64,000 nucleotides of DNA from Marivita geojedonensis (GTDB lineage Bacteria > Pseudomonadota > Alphaproteobacteria > Rhodobacterales > Rhodobacteraceae). Location of the stretch: NCBI RefSeq assembly GCF_002115805.1, contig NZ_JFKC01000001.1, positions 558,001 through 622,000 of the forward strand, read 5' to 3'. Under the pieces are notes generated by a model. It was not told where the DNA came from. It saw only the letters and a list, made by a program, of their open reading frames with translations, and did no database searches. Both the position numbers and the translations under genes were made by a program. Shown here in pieces: positions 54,281 through 63,500 of this stretch (positions are counted from its first letter, which is position 1; every line of letters starts with the position of its first letter).

Positions 54281-55429
54281 TCAAACTGACAGGATTTCAT
54301 CGTAGAGACCGTGTGTCAGACGGGCCGAAATCCTCCAGTCGAAAGAGCCGTGAGCTAGAGCGTGCGCGGCCTCGCTTGCCCTCTGTTGCACCTCATGATT
54401 ATGGAAATATCGAAGCATACCTGCTGAAAGGCTGACCTCGAGATCTTCCTCCTCAAGAACCTGCCCTGCGCCCACCCTGGAAATCTCGCGCCAGATATTG
54501 ACCTTACGTGTAATGAGCGCAGGGACACCGGCATGCAAAGCTTCAGCCAAAGCAATAGCGAAATTTTCCTGCTGTGAAGGCAGGAGAAAGACATCTGATG
54601 CCGCCATTGCTTGCCATTTTTCGCGGCCCGCCAAGAACCCTAGGAATCGGACGCTCTCCTCAAGCTTCAATTGCGCCACGAGTTGCCGTAATTCCCCCTC
54701 GGCTTCACCTGAGCCGACGAAAAGAAGGCACGCAGAGGGTTCAGACTGCAGAACTTTAATCATGGATCGAAGCGCAGTTTGCGGACGCTTTTTGGCATGC
54801 AACCTGCCAAGGAAAATGGCGCGCTTCCGGTTTCGCAATTCCGGATGCTGCGACAGGAATTCCTGTCGGAGGGTTTCAGTACGATCTGGGGGGGCGTCCG
54901 CACCCAGGGGAATGATCGCTGATGAAGTCTCGCCTGTGATTGGGTTTGCAAGGCGTCGCTCTTCCTCTGCCGTGAACAAAAGTTGCGATGCCCCTCGGAT
55001 GGTACGTCCTTCGATCACCGCAAGATAAAGACGCTTCTTCCATGGTTTTTGGCCGATCGAATATGGGTCAAGCATACCGTGTGGTGACACAACATACGGC
55101 ACACCGGCTCGTTTTGCCTGACGGACCGCCGAAGCAACAAGGGGGCTCCACATGGTATGACAATGCAGGATGTCGGCAGCTGAAACCGCCTTTGCAACCT
55201 GTCGGCTGGCGGCACCGAAAGTGGCAGCCAACTGGTTGGGTAACACGATTGCGCCGGGGCATGTTGCTCTCAAAGCCTCGCCACGATCTGACGTCATTTT
55301 TGCAGTTGTTAGGATTTGCGCAGAAAAGCCGTTTTCGGCAGCATGCTCAGACAGTCGTTCCACTACGACCGGAGGACCACCAGCCGAGGCATCGAGATAA
55401 GGCGTTACATGCAATACGCGGCGGCTCAA
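54281..55429 (-). CDS. family 4 glycosyltransferase
   Basis: A 382-residue GT-B transferase. N-terminal VTPYLDASAGGPPVVVERL is the acceptor-side loop; YVVSPHGMLDPYSIGQKPWKKR is typical of the EPS GT4 group. The donor-side domain has FLGRLHAKKRPQTAL, LLFVGSGEAEGEL and the EX7E-like ENFAIALAEALHAGVPALIT. Its sugar specificity is unknown. Confidence 0.9.
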   Translation of the reverse strand: MSRRVLHVTPYLDASAGGPPVVVERLSEHAAENGFSAQILTTAKMTSDRGEALRATCPGAIVLPNQLAATFGAASRQVAKAVSAADILHCHTMWSPLVASAVRQAKRAGVPYVVSPHGMLDPYSIGQKPWKKRLYLAVIEGRTIRGASQLLFTAEEERRLANPITGETSSAIIPLGADAPPDRTETLRQEFLSQHPELRNRKRAIFLGRLHAKKRPQTALRSMIKVLQSEPSACLLFVGSGEAEGELRQLVAQLKLEESVRFLGFLAGREKWQAMAASDVFLLPSQQENFAIALAEALHAGVPALITRKVNIWREISRVGAGQVLEEEDLEVSLSAGMLRYFHNHEVQQRASEAAHALAHGSFDWRISARLTHGLYDEILSV

Positions 55430-55531
55430 TTCAGGCCACCGAAGTTATCGAAAATATTGCGAGTGCCGTTCACGGCATAACAGATGCTCAACGAGCGATT
55501 TCTTAGCAAGGCCACTCTACTCGACATAGCC

Positions 55532-56644
55532 TCACACCTGACGGCGCCGAGACAGCACTTCTCTTGCTGCCGCGATCCATCTACGCGCGCCCTCGTCCAC
55601 CCCCCATGACTTTGCTGCCAAGCTTGAGGCTCTAGCCATATCACATCGCAAGTCCGGGTCGATCGCCAACTTTTCAAGCGCTTTTGAAAGGGCCCGTGCA
55701 TCTTGTGCTGGTGTTATGAAGCCATTCACTCCTTGCGACACTAGATCTCGTCCCGCGCCGACGGCATCGCTGACGACGATGGGCAAGCCTGCACCAAGAG
55801 CTTCGTTTACGACGACACCCCACCCGTCGTGCCTGCTGGGCAAGCAAAAGATGTCAGCCGATGCGAAAACTGAGGGAAGGTCCTCAGGATCCTTATGGCC
55901 GAGGAAGAGAACACGATCCCGTAGTTCGGCCAGAACTGAGGCATAGTATCGTTCTTTCTCGGGACCGTTGCCCAAGAGAACTAGGCGCAAATTTGGACGC
56001 CTCCTGGCAATACGATCAAAGGCGGCTAAAAGGATGTCCACGCCCTTCCGCTCGATCATCTGACCACTGAACAGCACATCAACCGTCTGTTTATTTCTTG
56101 TTGCCTTTGACCGCGCCTGTTGGAAAGGCTCCAAGTCACAGAAGTACGGAATATTCAGTGTGGGCTTGTCGGGAAACAATTTTTCGTAGGCTTCAACGGC
56201 GACTTCACCTATTCCCGCAATGGCAGCGGCGCGCCGCAGCGGGGTTTGCAGCAGTTGACGAGCTTTTCTTCCAATGGCTCCACGTTTTGAGAAGCCAGGA
56301 ACCTCACCCCAGTAGATCATCGGAACGTCTTGTTTTGCCAAACCTCGCATTACAACTTGCGCCGTGAGTGACGAGTAATCACTAACGATCACAACATCTG
56401 GTGCGAACTTCTTGACTTCAGAGTTTGCGGACGGATTCCAGTAAGTAGTCGCTCCCAAAATATCTTTTGAGTAACCGGGCAAGACTCTTTCGTAGTCAAA
56501 AAAATCCGGTCTCTTCCATTGCCGATCCGAAGCCGATGATGCATAGTAAAATACTTTGATTTCCACTTCCCCCGATGACGCAATTGTTGAAAAGAGCTGT
56601 CTTTGATAGGGTGAGGGGATCACAGTCAAGAAAAGAAGCTTCAT
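55532..56644 (-). CDS. family 4 glycosyltransferase
   Basis: A 370-residue GT-B transferase starting MKLLFLTVIPSPYQRQLFST, with the donor-binding part SGQMIERKGVDILLAAF, LVLLGNGPEKERYY and the motif SRHDGWGVVVNEALGAGLP (EX7E). It overlaps the polymerase gene by four bases, so it is in the same operon. Substrates unknown. Confidence 0.9.
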   Translation of the reverse strand: MKLLFLTVIPSPYQRQLFSTIASSGEVEIKVFYYASSASDRQWKRPDFFDYERVLPGYSKDILGATTYWNPSANSEVKKFAPDVVIVSDYSSLTAQVVMRGLAKQDVPMIYWGEVPGFSKRGAIGRKARQLLQTPLRRAAAIAGIGEVAVEAYEKLFPDKPTLNIPYFCDLEPFQQARSKATRNKQTVDVLFSGQMIERKGVDILLAAFDRIARRRPNLRLVLLGNGPEKERYYASVLAELRDRVLFLGHKDPEDLPSVFASADIFCLPSRHDGWGVVVNEALGAGLPIVVSDAVGAGRDLVSQGVNGFITPAQDARALSKALEKLAIDPDLRCDMARASSLAAKSWGVDEGARRWIAAAREVLSRRRQV

Positions 56645-58065
56645 GATCTAATCTTAAACTTTTTATGGAGAATGATCGCAAAAATTGGAAGTAGGGTTGG
56701 GAAAACCGATAAATAGCTGCGCATCGCAATCCCAGCCGCGAAAAAACCAAGTGCGAAAGTGATGACATCGAATGTTGTCGCGGCTCGAGCTCCGCGCCGG
56801 TTCCATAATGCAGCCATTGCACCTAGAAACAGAGAAGCTAGCAGGATAGCGATGTAGCCGCCGGCCATCCAGAACTCACCCACGAAGGTAGCTGACAACG
56901 TCATTCCTTGAACACCAAGAGCTTCCTCAATCCCCAAGGACAAGCCTTCTGGTTTCCCAGGCCAAAGGGCGCGAGGAACGGGACGGATTGCCGCGATGTA
57001 GGGAATTTCGAAACCGAGGTAGCCAGCCCGCTCGGGGAAGACCTCAGTCAAATGAGCAACGTTGACCATGTTCATGTCAACGAAAAGGCTATCTGTCCTC
57101 TGCAAAGCCAAGCCGAAATTCTGAAGGCCTAAGTTTCTTATTTCCGGTAGGTAGTAGATGGCGAAGTAGGCAACGGTTGCTATCGGAGCGAATACCAAAG
57201 CCAGCTTGCGCAGGTTCATTCGAGGCTTCATAAGCGCATACGCCGAAATGAACGTCGCGAGATGCGATAGGAAAACGTTTCTCGTACCTGACGCAAAACT
57301 CTCAAATAAAACCAGTGAAAGAAGCACCATAGCAATCAGAATCTGCCACCTGTAATACTTCTTACGATTTGCCAGAATGGCGGCGGCAAGGGGGGGGATC
57401 AGGTATTTCAGCAGTGCCAATTCGTTCAGCAGAGTCGACAGGGACCCAAATCGTCCACGCGCCCAAGGTTGTGAAAAACGCGGCCGAGTTAACTGGTAAA
57501 AAAGTTCGAAGATGTCGAAGCGCACAGCGATCAGCATATAAAGGTAACCAAATACCGCGCAAACGATCATCAAACGCACTGTCGCATTTGGCGAAACTTT
57601 AAGTTCAAAACTTGATGAAATGGACTGTCGTACGGGAAAAGCATGCCGCCCCAAGACGATGCCTGCGAACCCAAGCAGAACGGCGGTCACCGCTGTCTGG
57701 GCTGAGTTCAGCGAAACCAGTCCGAGGAGCGTCCTTTGTGGAAGGAGGAACTCAAGAAACGTTAGCAGATATAGAACACCGAGCATGAAAAGGTCTATGC
57801 GTAGGAGGTTACGAACGCCAGTTTGTCCCTCTACGAAAAACGCGACGACCAAGCCGACCGCGAGCGCAAACGCTGGATTAGAGAAGGCTTGATCAGCGTT
57901 TTCCGCAATAAGTGTCGACATCCAAGCGGTCACTAGGCTGAAGAGAAGAATAAACGTCGAAATCAGCTTCAAGTTATTTGATCGATGGGCCGGCACCTGT
58001 GCCGAAGGCGCGTGATCCTTCAGAAAAGGTTCCTGTGCAGAAGTTTCAATCAAAGGTGTCATCAC
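56641..58065 (-). CDS. Wzy-like polysaccharide polymerase (O-antigen polymerase type)
   Basis: A 474-residue polytopic inner-membrane protein with about 12 hydrophobic segments. The cytoplasmic or periplasmic loop FELFYQLTRPRFSQPWARGR and the Arg-rich segment PYIAAIRPVPRALWPGKPEG near 330-350 resemble the oligosaccharide repeat-unit polymerase family. ATGA overlaps on both sides put it in the glycosyltransferase operon. Assignment rests on topology and context. Confidence 0.75.
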   Translation of the reverse strand: MMTPLIETSAQEPFLKDHAPSAQVPAHRSNNLKLISTFILLFSLVTAWMSTLIAENADQAFSNPAFALAVGLVVAFFVEGQTGVRNLLRIDLFMLGVLYLLTFLEFLLPQRTLLGLVSLNSAQTAVTAVLLGFAGIVLGRHAFPVRQSISSSFELKVSPNATVRLMIVCAVFGYLYMLIAVRFDIFELFYQLTRPRFSQPWARGRFGSLSTLLNELALLKYLIPPLAAAILANRKKYYRWQILIAMVLLSLVLFESFASGTRNVFLSHLATFISAYALMKPRMNLRKLALVFAPIATVAYFAIYYLPEIRNLGLQNFGLALQRTDSLFVDMNMVNVAHLTEVFPERAGYLGFEIPYIAAIRPVPRALWPGKPEGLSLGIEEALGVQGMTLSATFVGEFWMAGGYIAILLASLFLGAMAALWNRRGARAATTFDVITFALGFFAAGIAMRSYLSVFPTLLPIFAIILHKKFKIRS

Positions 58066-59267
58066 ACAACATTGAAATATTGGCTAGATAGGGACATCAG
58101 CCGAGAGCCGAGCCGGTCGATGGAAAACCTGTCACTCAGGGTTGCCCCGTCACTTAGCGCCTGGACCAAGGATGGACTGTGGAGAAGGAATGCAATCAAA
58201 TCGGCCAAAGCCTTCGGTTCAAGATTTTGAAGCACAAACCCATTTTTGCCATCCTCAACAACAGCTCCGCATCGATCCGATGAAATAATGGGCACGCCTG
58301 CGCTAAGAGCTTCCAACTGCGTTAGACCGAATCCATCTGAACGCGTTGGAAACAAAAAGATATCTGCGGCAGAGTAAAACTCTGCTGCTTTGCTTCGAGG
58401 GACTGCCCCATGAAAGATGATTCGCTCGTCAACGGTTGCAGTTTCAGGGATCTGAATCTGTAGAGGACCAACGACGTCGAGCCTCAGAGGCAAATCTGGT
58501 AGAAGCGCCATTGCGTCCAATACGATATCGATTCCTTTTCTCAGCGTGACCTGGCCGAGGAAAAGGAGCCTGAGAGGCCGTTCAGATCGAAAAGTCGGGG
58601 ACGTCTCCTTCGGGGAAGTGACCTTTTGGGATTCATAGGCGAGCGGTACCACCACGATCTTGTCGGGAGCCACACCCTCGTTCAGCAATCCTTGCCGTGA
58701 CCACTCTGAATTCACCAAAATTAGATCGGCCAAGGCGGTTTCTCTGCGCCAACTCTCCCAGTAAGCGGAAGGGATGTGCTCATGCACCTGTCCAGCCAGT
58801 TTGTATAGGTCCGCAACTAGCTGCGCCTCCGAGAGCCCCGGGTCGATCTGTCCAAGCACCGTGGGCCAACCCCGTGCTTTCGCCGCCGCGAAAACGCGTT
58901 CGGCTGCATAGCTATAGGCGAAGACAATCCCGTGCTCTTCTGGCGCCCGCATTACCGTGTGGGCCGCTACCCGTTGGAACCAGGCGTTTCGGTCCATGAT
59001 CTGCGACCATCCTTCCTTTCGGGCAACTTGATCCTGCAATGCGCGTCGAAGCGCGGATATAGTCGGTGCCACAACCTGCGCCTGCGCAAGCTCCTGATGC
59101 CACCTCTCGCCAAGCCTAGTCGAGACGCGTCCTATTATTCCGTCCGCCCACATATCCGTCACGAGACGACCCAGCCGCCCCTTCCGCTGCAGCGCGCGTG
59201 CGATCGCGTAATTTTCCCGCGCTCCGATCTGGCAGATGGTCCATAGGGGTTCTGATGCGAACGCCAT
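58062..59267 (-). CDS. family 4 glycosyltransferase
   Basis: A 401-residue GT-B transferase: ICQIGARENYAIARALQRKG at the N terminus, LFLGQVTLRKGIDIVLDAM, and donor motif PTRSDGFGLTQLEALSAGVP. Overlaps the polymerase gene (ATGA). A particular sugar cannot be assigned from sequence. Confidence 0.88.
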   Translation of the reverse strand: MAFASEPLWTICQIGARENYAIARALQRKGRLGRLVTDMWADGIIGRVSTRLGERWHQELAQAQVVAPTISALRRALQDQVARKEGWSQIMDRNAWFQRVAAHTVMRAPEEHGIVFAYSYAAERVFAAAKARGWPTVLGQIDPGLSEAQLVADLYKLAGQVHEHIPSAYWESWRRETALADLILVNSEWSRQGLLNEGVAPDKIVVVPLAYESQKVTSPKETSPTFRSERPLRLLFLGQVTLRKGIDIVLDAMALLPDLPLRLDVVGPLQIQIPETATVDERIIFHGAVPRSKAAEFYSAADIFLFPTRSDGFGLTQLEALSAGVPIISSDRCGAVVEDGKNGFVLQNLEPKALADLIAFLLHSPSLVQALSDGATLSDRFSIDRLGSRLMSLSSQYFNVV

Positions 59268-59276
59268 ATTTCGGTC

Positions 59277-60152
59277 TCAGAAGTCTGTGCGGCGCATAGA
59301 TCCAGTCGAGCGCAGTCTGCGATAGAGTCGATAGGTCGTTTTGCTTACCGGACAACGCGTGTTGAGTAGCCTTATCCCGTCAAGCCAGCCTACAAGCAGC
59401 CCATATGCCATGTCATGTGGCTGTTTGGCCCGCACCATGCTTTTGATACCATTCCAAGTCGTACCGAGTAGGTGCAATGGAACGCTTTCTGTCGGCACAT
59501 TTCTGAAGGCGAAAAGGATATCGTTTCTTCGGCCATAGAAATGCATGCGGCGAAGATCGCGTATGGGAGACTCGTAATGGATGATCGGATCTGCTCTCCC
59601 GAGGCGAATTAGAAAGTCTTGATCCAATAAACGTATGGCGAAGTCTGTCTCCTCACCTTGGTGGACCAGATCTTCTCGAAAACCGCCGACACTCAAGAAC
59701 GTTTCACGTCTTACCGCGAACGCAGTGCCCTTGAAGCAGTCGGTGATCCAGGTATCACTACTGTTTGGCGGGAATTGTAGCCGCCGACCCGCGTATTTTG
59801 GCTCAATAAGTGGAATGGCAACGCCCGCGATGCGAGGATCGTCAAAGTCGGCCAACGTTTGTCGAACCGTGTGTATGGACGAGAACTCGGCGTCATCATC
59901 AATCGAGAATATTATGTCCCCAGATGCTTTGCGAAAGGCTTCGTTGCGACGAACGATCAGCCCGGCGGAAGCCTCATGCCTCAACAAGTATACTTGCGGA
60001 AACTCGGCCGAGACCATCTCCGAAGTGCCATCAGTCGAGCCATCATCGATCACTAGAATCTCTGGGCGAGCAGTCTGCTCCGTGCATGACGCAAGAGCTA
60101 CTCGCAAACTATCCCGGCGATTTTTGGTTGTAATGACAACGGTTGCCCTCAT
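59277..60152 (-). CDS. family 2 glycosyltransferase
   Basis: A 291-residue GT-A transferase: TVVITTKNRRDSLRVALASC, LVIDDGSTDGTSEMV, the DxD-type FSIDDDAEFSSI and the C-terminal HQGEETDFAIRLLDQDFLI, typical of rhamnosyl-/galactosyl-like GT2 proteins. It starts directly after the acetyltransferase stop. Confidence 0.9.
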   Translation of the reverse strand: MRATVVITTKNRRDSLRVALASCTEQTARPEILVIDDGSTDGTSEMVSAEFPQVYLLRHEASAGLIVRRNEAFRKASGDIIFSIDDDAEFSSIHTVRQTLADFDDPRIAGVAIPLIEPKYAGRRLQFPPNSSDTWITDCFKGTAFAVRRETFLSVGGFREDLVHQGEETDFAIRLLDQDFLIRLGRADPIIHYESPIRDLRRMHFYGRRNDILFAFRNVPTESVPLHLLGTTWNGIKSMVRAKQPHDMAYGLLVGWLDGIRLLNTRCPVSKTTYRLYRRLRSTGSMRRTDF

Positions 60153-60752
60153 CTAATCAGTTTCCACCGCAAACTCACCTCTTCTGGAGCCGTGGAGCCA
60201 TTCACTGAAACGTGCAGGAACACCGGTGGCGACAGCACCAGCGGGAATGTCTTTCGTCACGACGGCACCAGCGCCGACAATAGCGTTGTCGCCAATTGTC
60301 ACCCCTTTCAGAACAATAGCATTGGCGCCGATCCAGACGTTACGCCCAACATGAGTAGGCGCAGCTTTCAGCGGTTGATCTCCGACCCTCTGGCCGAGCT
60401 TAGCCTCATGATCATGATCGGTAAGATAAACAAATGGACCAATCATCGTGTCTGCGCCGATCGTCAACTCGTCTGATACATCAATCATAACGTTCCGGTT
60501 TACATAAACGCGCGGCCCAATTCGCAAGCGAGGGCGTGCTACACGCTTGCCGCTGGTCAGGAGAACCACGCCGTCGTCTAGGGCGACACGCTCAGAGAGC
60601 AAAATATCCCATGGATTGCGTGGCACGGAGATCCTGCGAATCCAGCAGTTCTGTCCGATTTGCATTCCGAACATACGTAGGCGCGCAATCCTGGTCCGCA
60701 TTGCAATCGCTGATGGTGCTCTAATGACAAAATTGATCAGTCGATCACTCAT
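60153..60752 (-). CDS. hexapeptide-repeat acetyltransferase
   Basis: A 199-residue left-handed beta-helix O-acetyltransferase. It has the full set of turns: RNVMIDVSDELTIGADTMIG, TDHDHEAKLG, VWIGANAIVLKGVTIGDNAI, GAGAVVTKDIPAGAVATGVP. Complete, in contrast to the WcaF-like protein at 53782. It probably decorates the polymer with acetyl groups. Overlaps the next gene by four bases. Confidence 0.9.
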   Translation of the reverse strand: MSDRLINFVIRAPSAIAMRTRIARLRMFGMQIGQNCWIRRISVPRNPWDILLSERVALDDGVVLLTSGKRVARPRLRIGPRVYVNRNVMIDVSDELTIGADTMIGPFVYLTDHDHEAKLGQRVGDQPLKAAPTHVGRNVWIGANAIVLKGVTIGDNAIVGAGAVVTKDIPAGAVATGVPARFSEWLHGSRRGEFAVETD

Positions 60753-61657
60753 CCTGAATCACTCATCCTAAGCTTCCGGATCGCCAGCGAGAACCCCGCT
60801 GCTGCTAGGAATTTGTATCGACCCTTTGCCAAATGCCAGCTGAGCGTGCGCTGGTACAAGTCACCCGCCGCTGTTGAATGGCCCGTCTTTGCTGCTTCCA
60901 ATATCGCAGGGCGCGCATGCCGCGAGATAATCTCGCGACGGGCAGACGCTAAGGATCGGCCGCCAGGGTAGGCACCAGCCTCTTCGCGCTCAACCAACCG
61001 GATTACGCCAAGAACGGTCTTTTCCACATCGCCCATTTCGTTGCCAGAATGAACGCGGTGCGCAACTGTCACGGGGCTGACCACGCGAACGAAACCTGGG
61101 GCATCGGAAAGCTGCAGAGCAAGATCGTGATCCTCACCGTTCAGCCGGTCTTCGGGGAAACCTTCCGCGTACACGAAAGCATCGCGTCGAGCTACCATCA
61201 TCCCCCCACCTGCGAACGCCGCGACTTTATGGCTCGCGGCGAAATTTGCATAGACCTCAGCAGTTGCTGCTTCAAGCAAACCGAAATCCGGAAGTTCTGC
61301 AAAATCTCGATACCGGGCAAACAGCAAAGAGGGTCGATCGTATCTCTTCAACAGGTCGCGATAGGTTGAAAGCGCCCAAGGTGGCCACAGATCATCACTG
61401 TCGAGAAAGGCCAGATAATCACCGGAGGCTTCAGCTGCACCACGATTGCGTGCAGCGCCGGGGCCAGCATTTTGCTGCCGTATCGCACGTATCTCGGGGT
61501 GTGTGTTTTGCAGCCACTCGACGGTACCATCGGTCGACCCATCATCAACGACGATGATTTCGAATGGTGCGCAGGTCTGCGCCGCAATCGACTCTAAGCA
61601 GTGCTTGAGATAGCTCAACCGGTTGTAGGTCGGGACAATGACTGAAAACTGCACCAT
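60749..61657 (-). CDS. family 2 glycosyltransferase
   Basis: A 302-residue GT-A transferase: FSVIVPTYNRLSYLKHCLES, IIVVDDGSTDGTVEWL, the DxD LAFLDSDDLWPPWAL, and AEGFPEDRLNGEDHDLALQL. I start at ATG 61657 (MVQFSV); the frame runs to 61678. It overlaps the acetyltransferase start. Confidence 0.9.
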   Translation of the reverse strand: MVQFSVIVPTYNRLSYLKHCLESIAAQTCAPFEIIVVDDGSTDGTVEWLQNTHPEIRAIRQQNAGPGAARNRGAAEASGDYLAFLDSDDLWPPWALSTYRDLLKRYDRPSLLFARYRDFAELPDFGLLEAATAEVYANFAASHKVAAFAGGGMMVARRDAFVYAEGFPEDRLNGEDHDLALQLSDAPGFVRVVSPVTVAHRVHSGNEMGDVEKTVLGVIRLVEREEAGAYPGGRSLASARREIISRHARPAILEAAKTGHSTAAGDLYQRTLSWHLAKGRYKFLAAAGFSLAIRKLRMSDSG

Positions 61658-61691
61658 GTGCCGATAATCCAAATACACCCAGCTCGTAGCC

Positions 61692-62636
61692 TCATACCGT
61701 CCTCCAGTTTGGCGGTATCAGATCGCTGGTGTCGACAGAATTGTCTGCAAACCACCGCGCAGGGGCGAGAACATTGCGCGCGCTATCGGCTGCCAGCCAA
61801 GCAGCCCACCAAGAAAAGGTGCTGTTTGCGATAATGAGATTTGCGCCCCTTGACATCAATTGCATCTCGAACGCGTGTTGAGGCACACCGTCCGGTGCGC
61901 GCATGTCGACATATTCTGCCTCAATACCCAGTTGCGGTAGCTCCTTCCGACTCCAACCCAAGTCGTCAGAAAAGACGAAAAAGCGGGGCTTGTCGATTAC
62001 AGATCGGATCTGTGCAATCGCGTCGCGGTAGTAATCGAGGCCAACGAAGCCAAGCAGATCAGCATTTTCCGCGACACTCACATAGTCTCCGCGCCTTATG
62101 TGCAATACAACGCTGTTAACCTCGCCTAGCTTACGCACGAGCGCCTCACCTGCAGCGCCGAGCGAATGGCGAAAGGTTAAGTCCTGTCGAATTTGCGACT
62201 GTTGTTCCTCGAGGTATCTCCAGGATTGCCACAGACCTTCGAGGTATACCGGCGGTTTGGCACAGAGAACTGTTGGATCGAAACGAAAGCCGTTTTCGTG
62301 CAACATCTCAAGCGGGCCAAGTCGTGCCGGCAACAACCCAGCACTCGCCAACCGTTTTCGCAAGTGGAAGTGCGCCTTACCCAGCTTGCCCGTACCGAAA
62401 GAGTGGTAGCGGCGCACGTCATCACGCCGAGCGAAATTCGCCTCGAGTGAAAAAATACCGAGCCCGTAATTCCGATTGGTCAAATGAAGCCCAGGTCGAT
62501 GGTCCTCAAGCAAGAACTTGTCCAACACAAGGGGAGCACCAGTACGCATGGAGATTACCCGTCCAAGCGCATACTGAAACATCTGATTGCCAAGTCCGCC
62601 CAGCAGGCGGACAATAACCATTGGCGGATTACTCAT
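61692..62636 (-). CDS. alpha-1,2-fucosyltransferase (GT11)
   Basis: A 314-residue family 11 transferase with the N-terminal RLLGGLGNQMFQYALGR, the donor motif HIRRGDYVS (GDP-fucose binding, about 178-186), VFSDDLGWSRK and ANSTFSWWAAWLA. All four GT11 motifs are intact. It uses GDP-L-fucose made by gmd and fcl at 45-47 kb, so the two ends of the locus are functionally linked. Confidence 0.93.
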   Translation of the reverse strand: MSNPPMVIVRLLGGLGNQMFQYALGRVISMRTGAPLVLDKFLLEDHRPGLHLTNRNYGLGIFSLEANFARRDDVRRYHSFGTGKLGKAHFHLRKRLASAGLLPARLGPLEMLHENGFRFDPTVLCAKPPVYLEGLWQSWRYLEEQQSQIRQDLTFRHSLGAAGEALVRKLGEVNSVVLHIRRGDYVSVAENADLLGFVGLDYYRDAIAQIRSVIDKPRFFVFSDDLGWSRKELPQLGIEAEYVDMRAPDGVPQHAFEMQLMSRGANLIIANSTFSWWAAWLAADSARNVLAPARWFADNSVDTSDLIPPNWRTV

Positions 62637-62654
62637 TGATCTCTGTGGAGTTAG

Positions 62655-63485
62655 TCAGTCGCGCTTGAAAATAAAGTTGTTGTTACCGGGTAAATCCAGC
62701 CCTTGTGACCATGCCTCCACTTCACTTCGACTGACAGCCTTCCCGGGAGAAAACACGTTCTCAGCACAATAGCCATTCTGCCAAAACATATCGAACGTTG
62801 GCAGAAGGTTCGGGTTGATCCCAATGCCATCGGGCATATGTTCGTCGATTCCGATTTCAACAAACCAAACCGGCGCCAAGGCCCGCTGTAGTTGTCTAAG
62901 CGCACCTTCGAGCACAGGCAGCTCGAAACCTTCAACATCGATCATTACCAGCATTCGCTGGTTCTTGAAACGGTCGGAAAGGATCGTATCAAGGGTAAGG
63001 ACGGGCACGCGCGCAAAATGGCCGGCCTCGCAATTGGCCCAGCCACTTATCAAGGAAGCCGCTGTCCCGCCTCCATAGATTTTGGTCACTTTTGCTCTAT
63101 CGCCAAGAGCCACTTGGAAGAGTTCGACCTCGTCCCATTGGTTCGCCTCGAGATTTCTGAGAAGCGTAGAAAAATTCTCTTCAAGAGGTTCTACTGCGAC
63201 AACGCGCTTTCCCATGTTCAAAGCATGGCAGACATAGTAGCCGACATTTGCACCAACATTTACAAAGACATCTACTTCGCTCAGAATTGCCTGAACGCAC
63301 TTAGTCTCCATTGGCTCGAATGCTCCATTCTGCATCGCGTCGGGACCCAGCAGCTTGAACCCGAAGGGCGTTTGCACCGGCTCTACCTGCAGCTTCCGTT
63401 CGCGATAGGCTCCCTTCAAGGCCGCATATAGAACAGGTGACTTTCTCAATGCTCTTAGGACGTTCTTCTGAAGAATTTGAAGCAT
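62655..63485 (-). CDS. FkbM-family methyltransferase
   Basis: A 276-residue SAM-dependent methyltransferase of the FkbM group. SAM motif VFVNVGANVGYYVCHALNMG (about 71-90), VVAVEPLEENFSTLLRNLEAN, and the acidic MLVMIDVEGFELPVLEGA. These enzymes O-methylate sugars in polysaccharides. Followed on the same strand, after an 18-bp gap, by the fucosyltransferase; a second FkbM gene lies upstream. Confidence 0.9.
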   Translation of the reverse strand: MLQILQKNVLRALRKSPVLYAALKGAYRERKLQVEPVQTPFGFKLLGPDAMQNGAFEPMETKCVQAILSEVDVFVNVGANVGYYVCHALNMGKRVVAVEPLEENFSTLLRNLEANQWDEVELFQVALGDRAKVTKIYGGGTAASLISGWANCEAGHFARVPVLTLDTILSDRFKNQRMLVMIDVEGFELPVLEGALRQLQRALAPVWFVEIGIDEHMPDGIGINPNLLPTFDMFWQNGYCAENVFSPGKAVSRSEVEAWSQGLDLPGNNNFIFKRD

Positions 63486-63500
63486 TACTGTAGGACTACC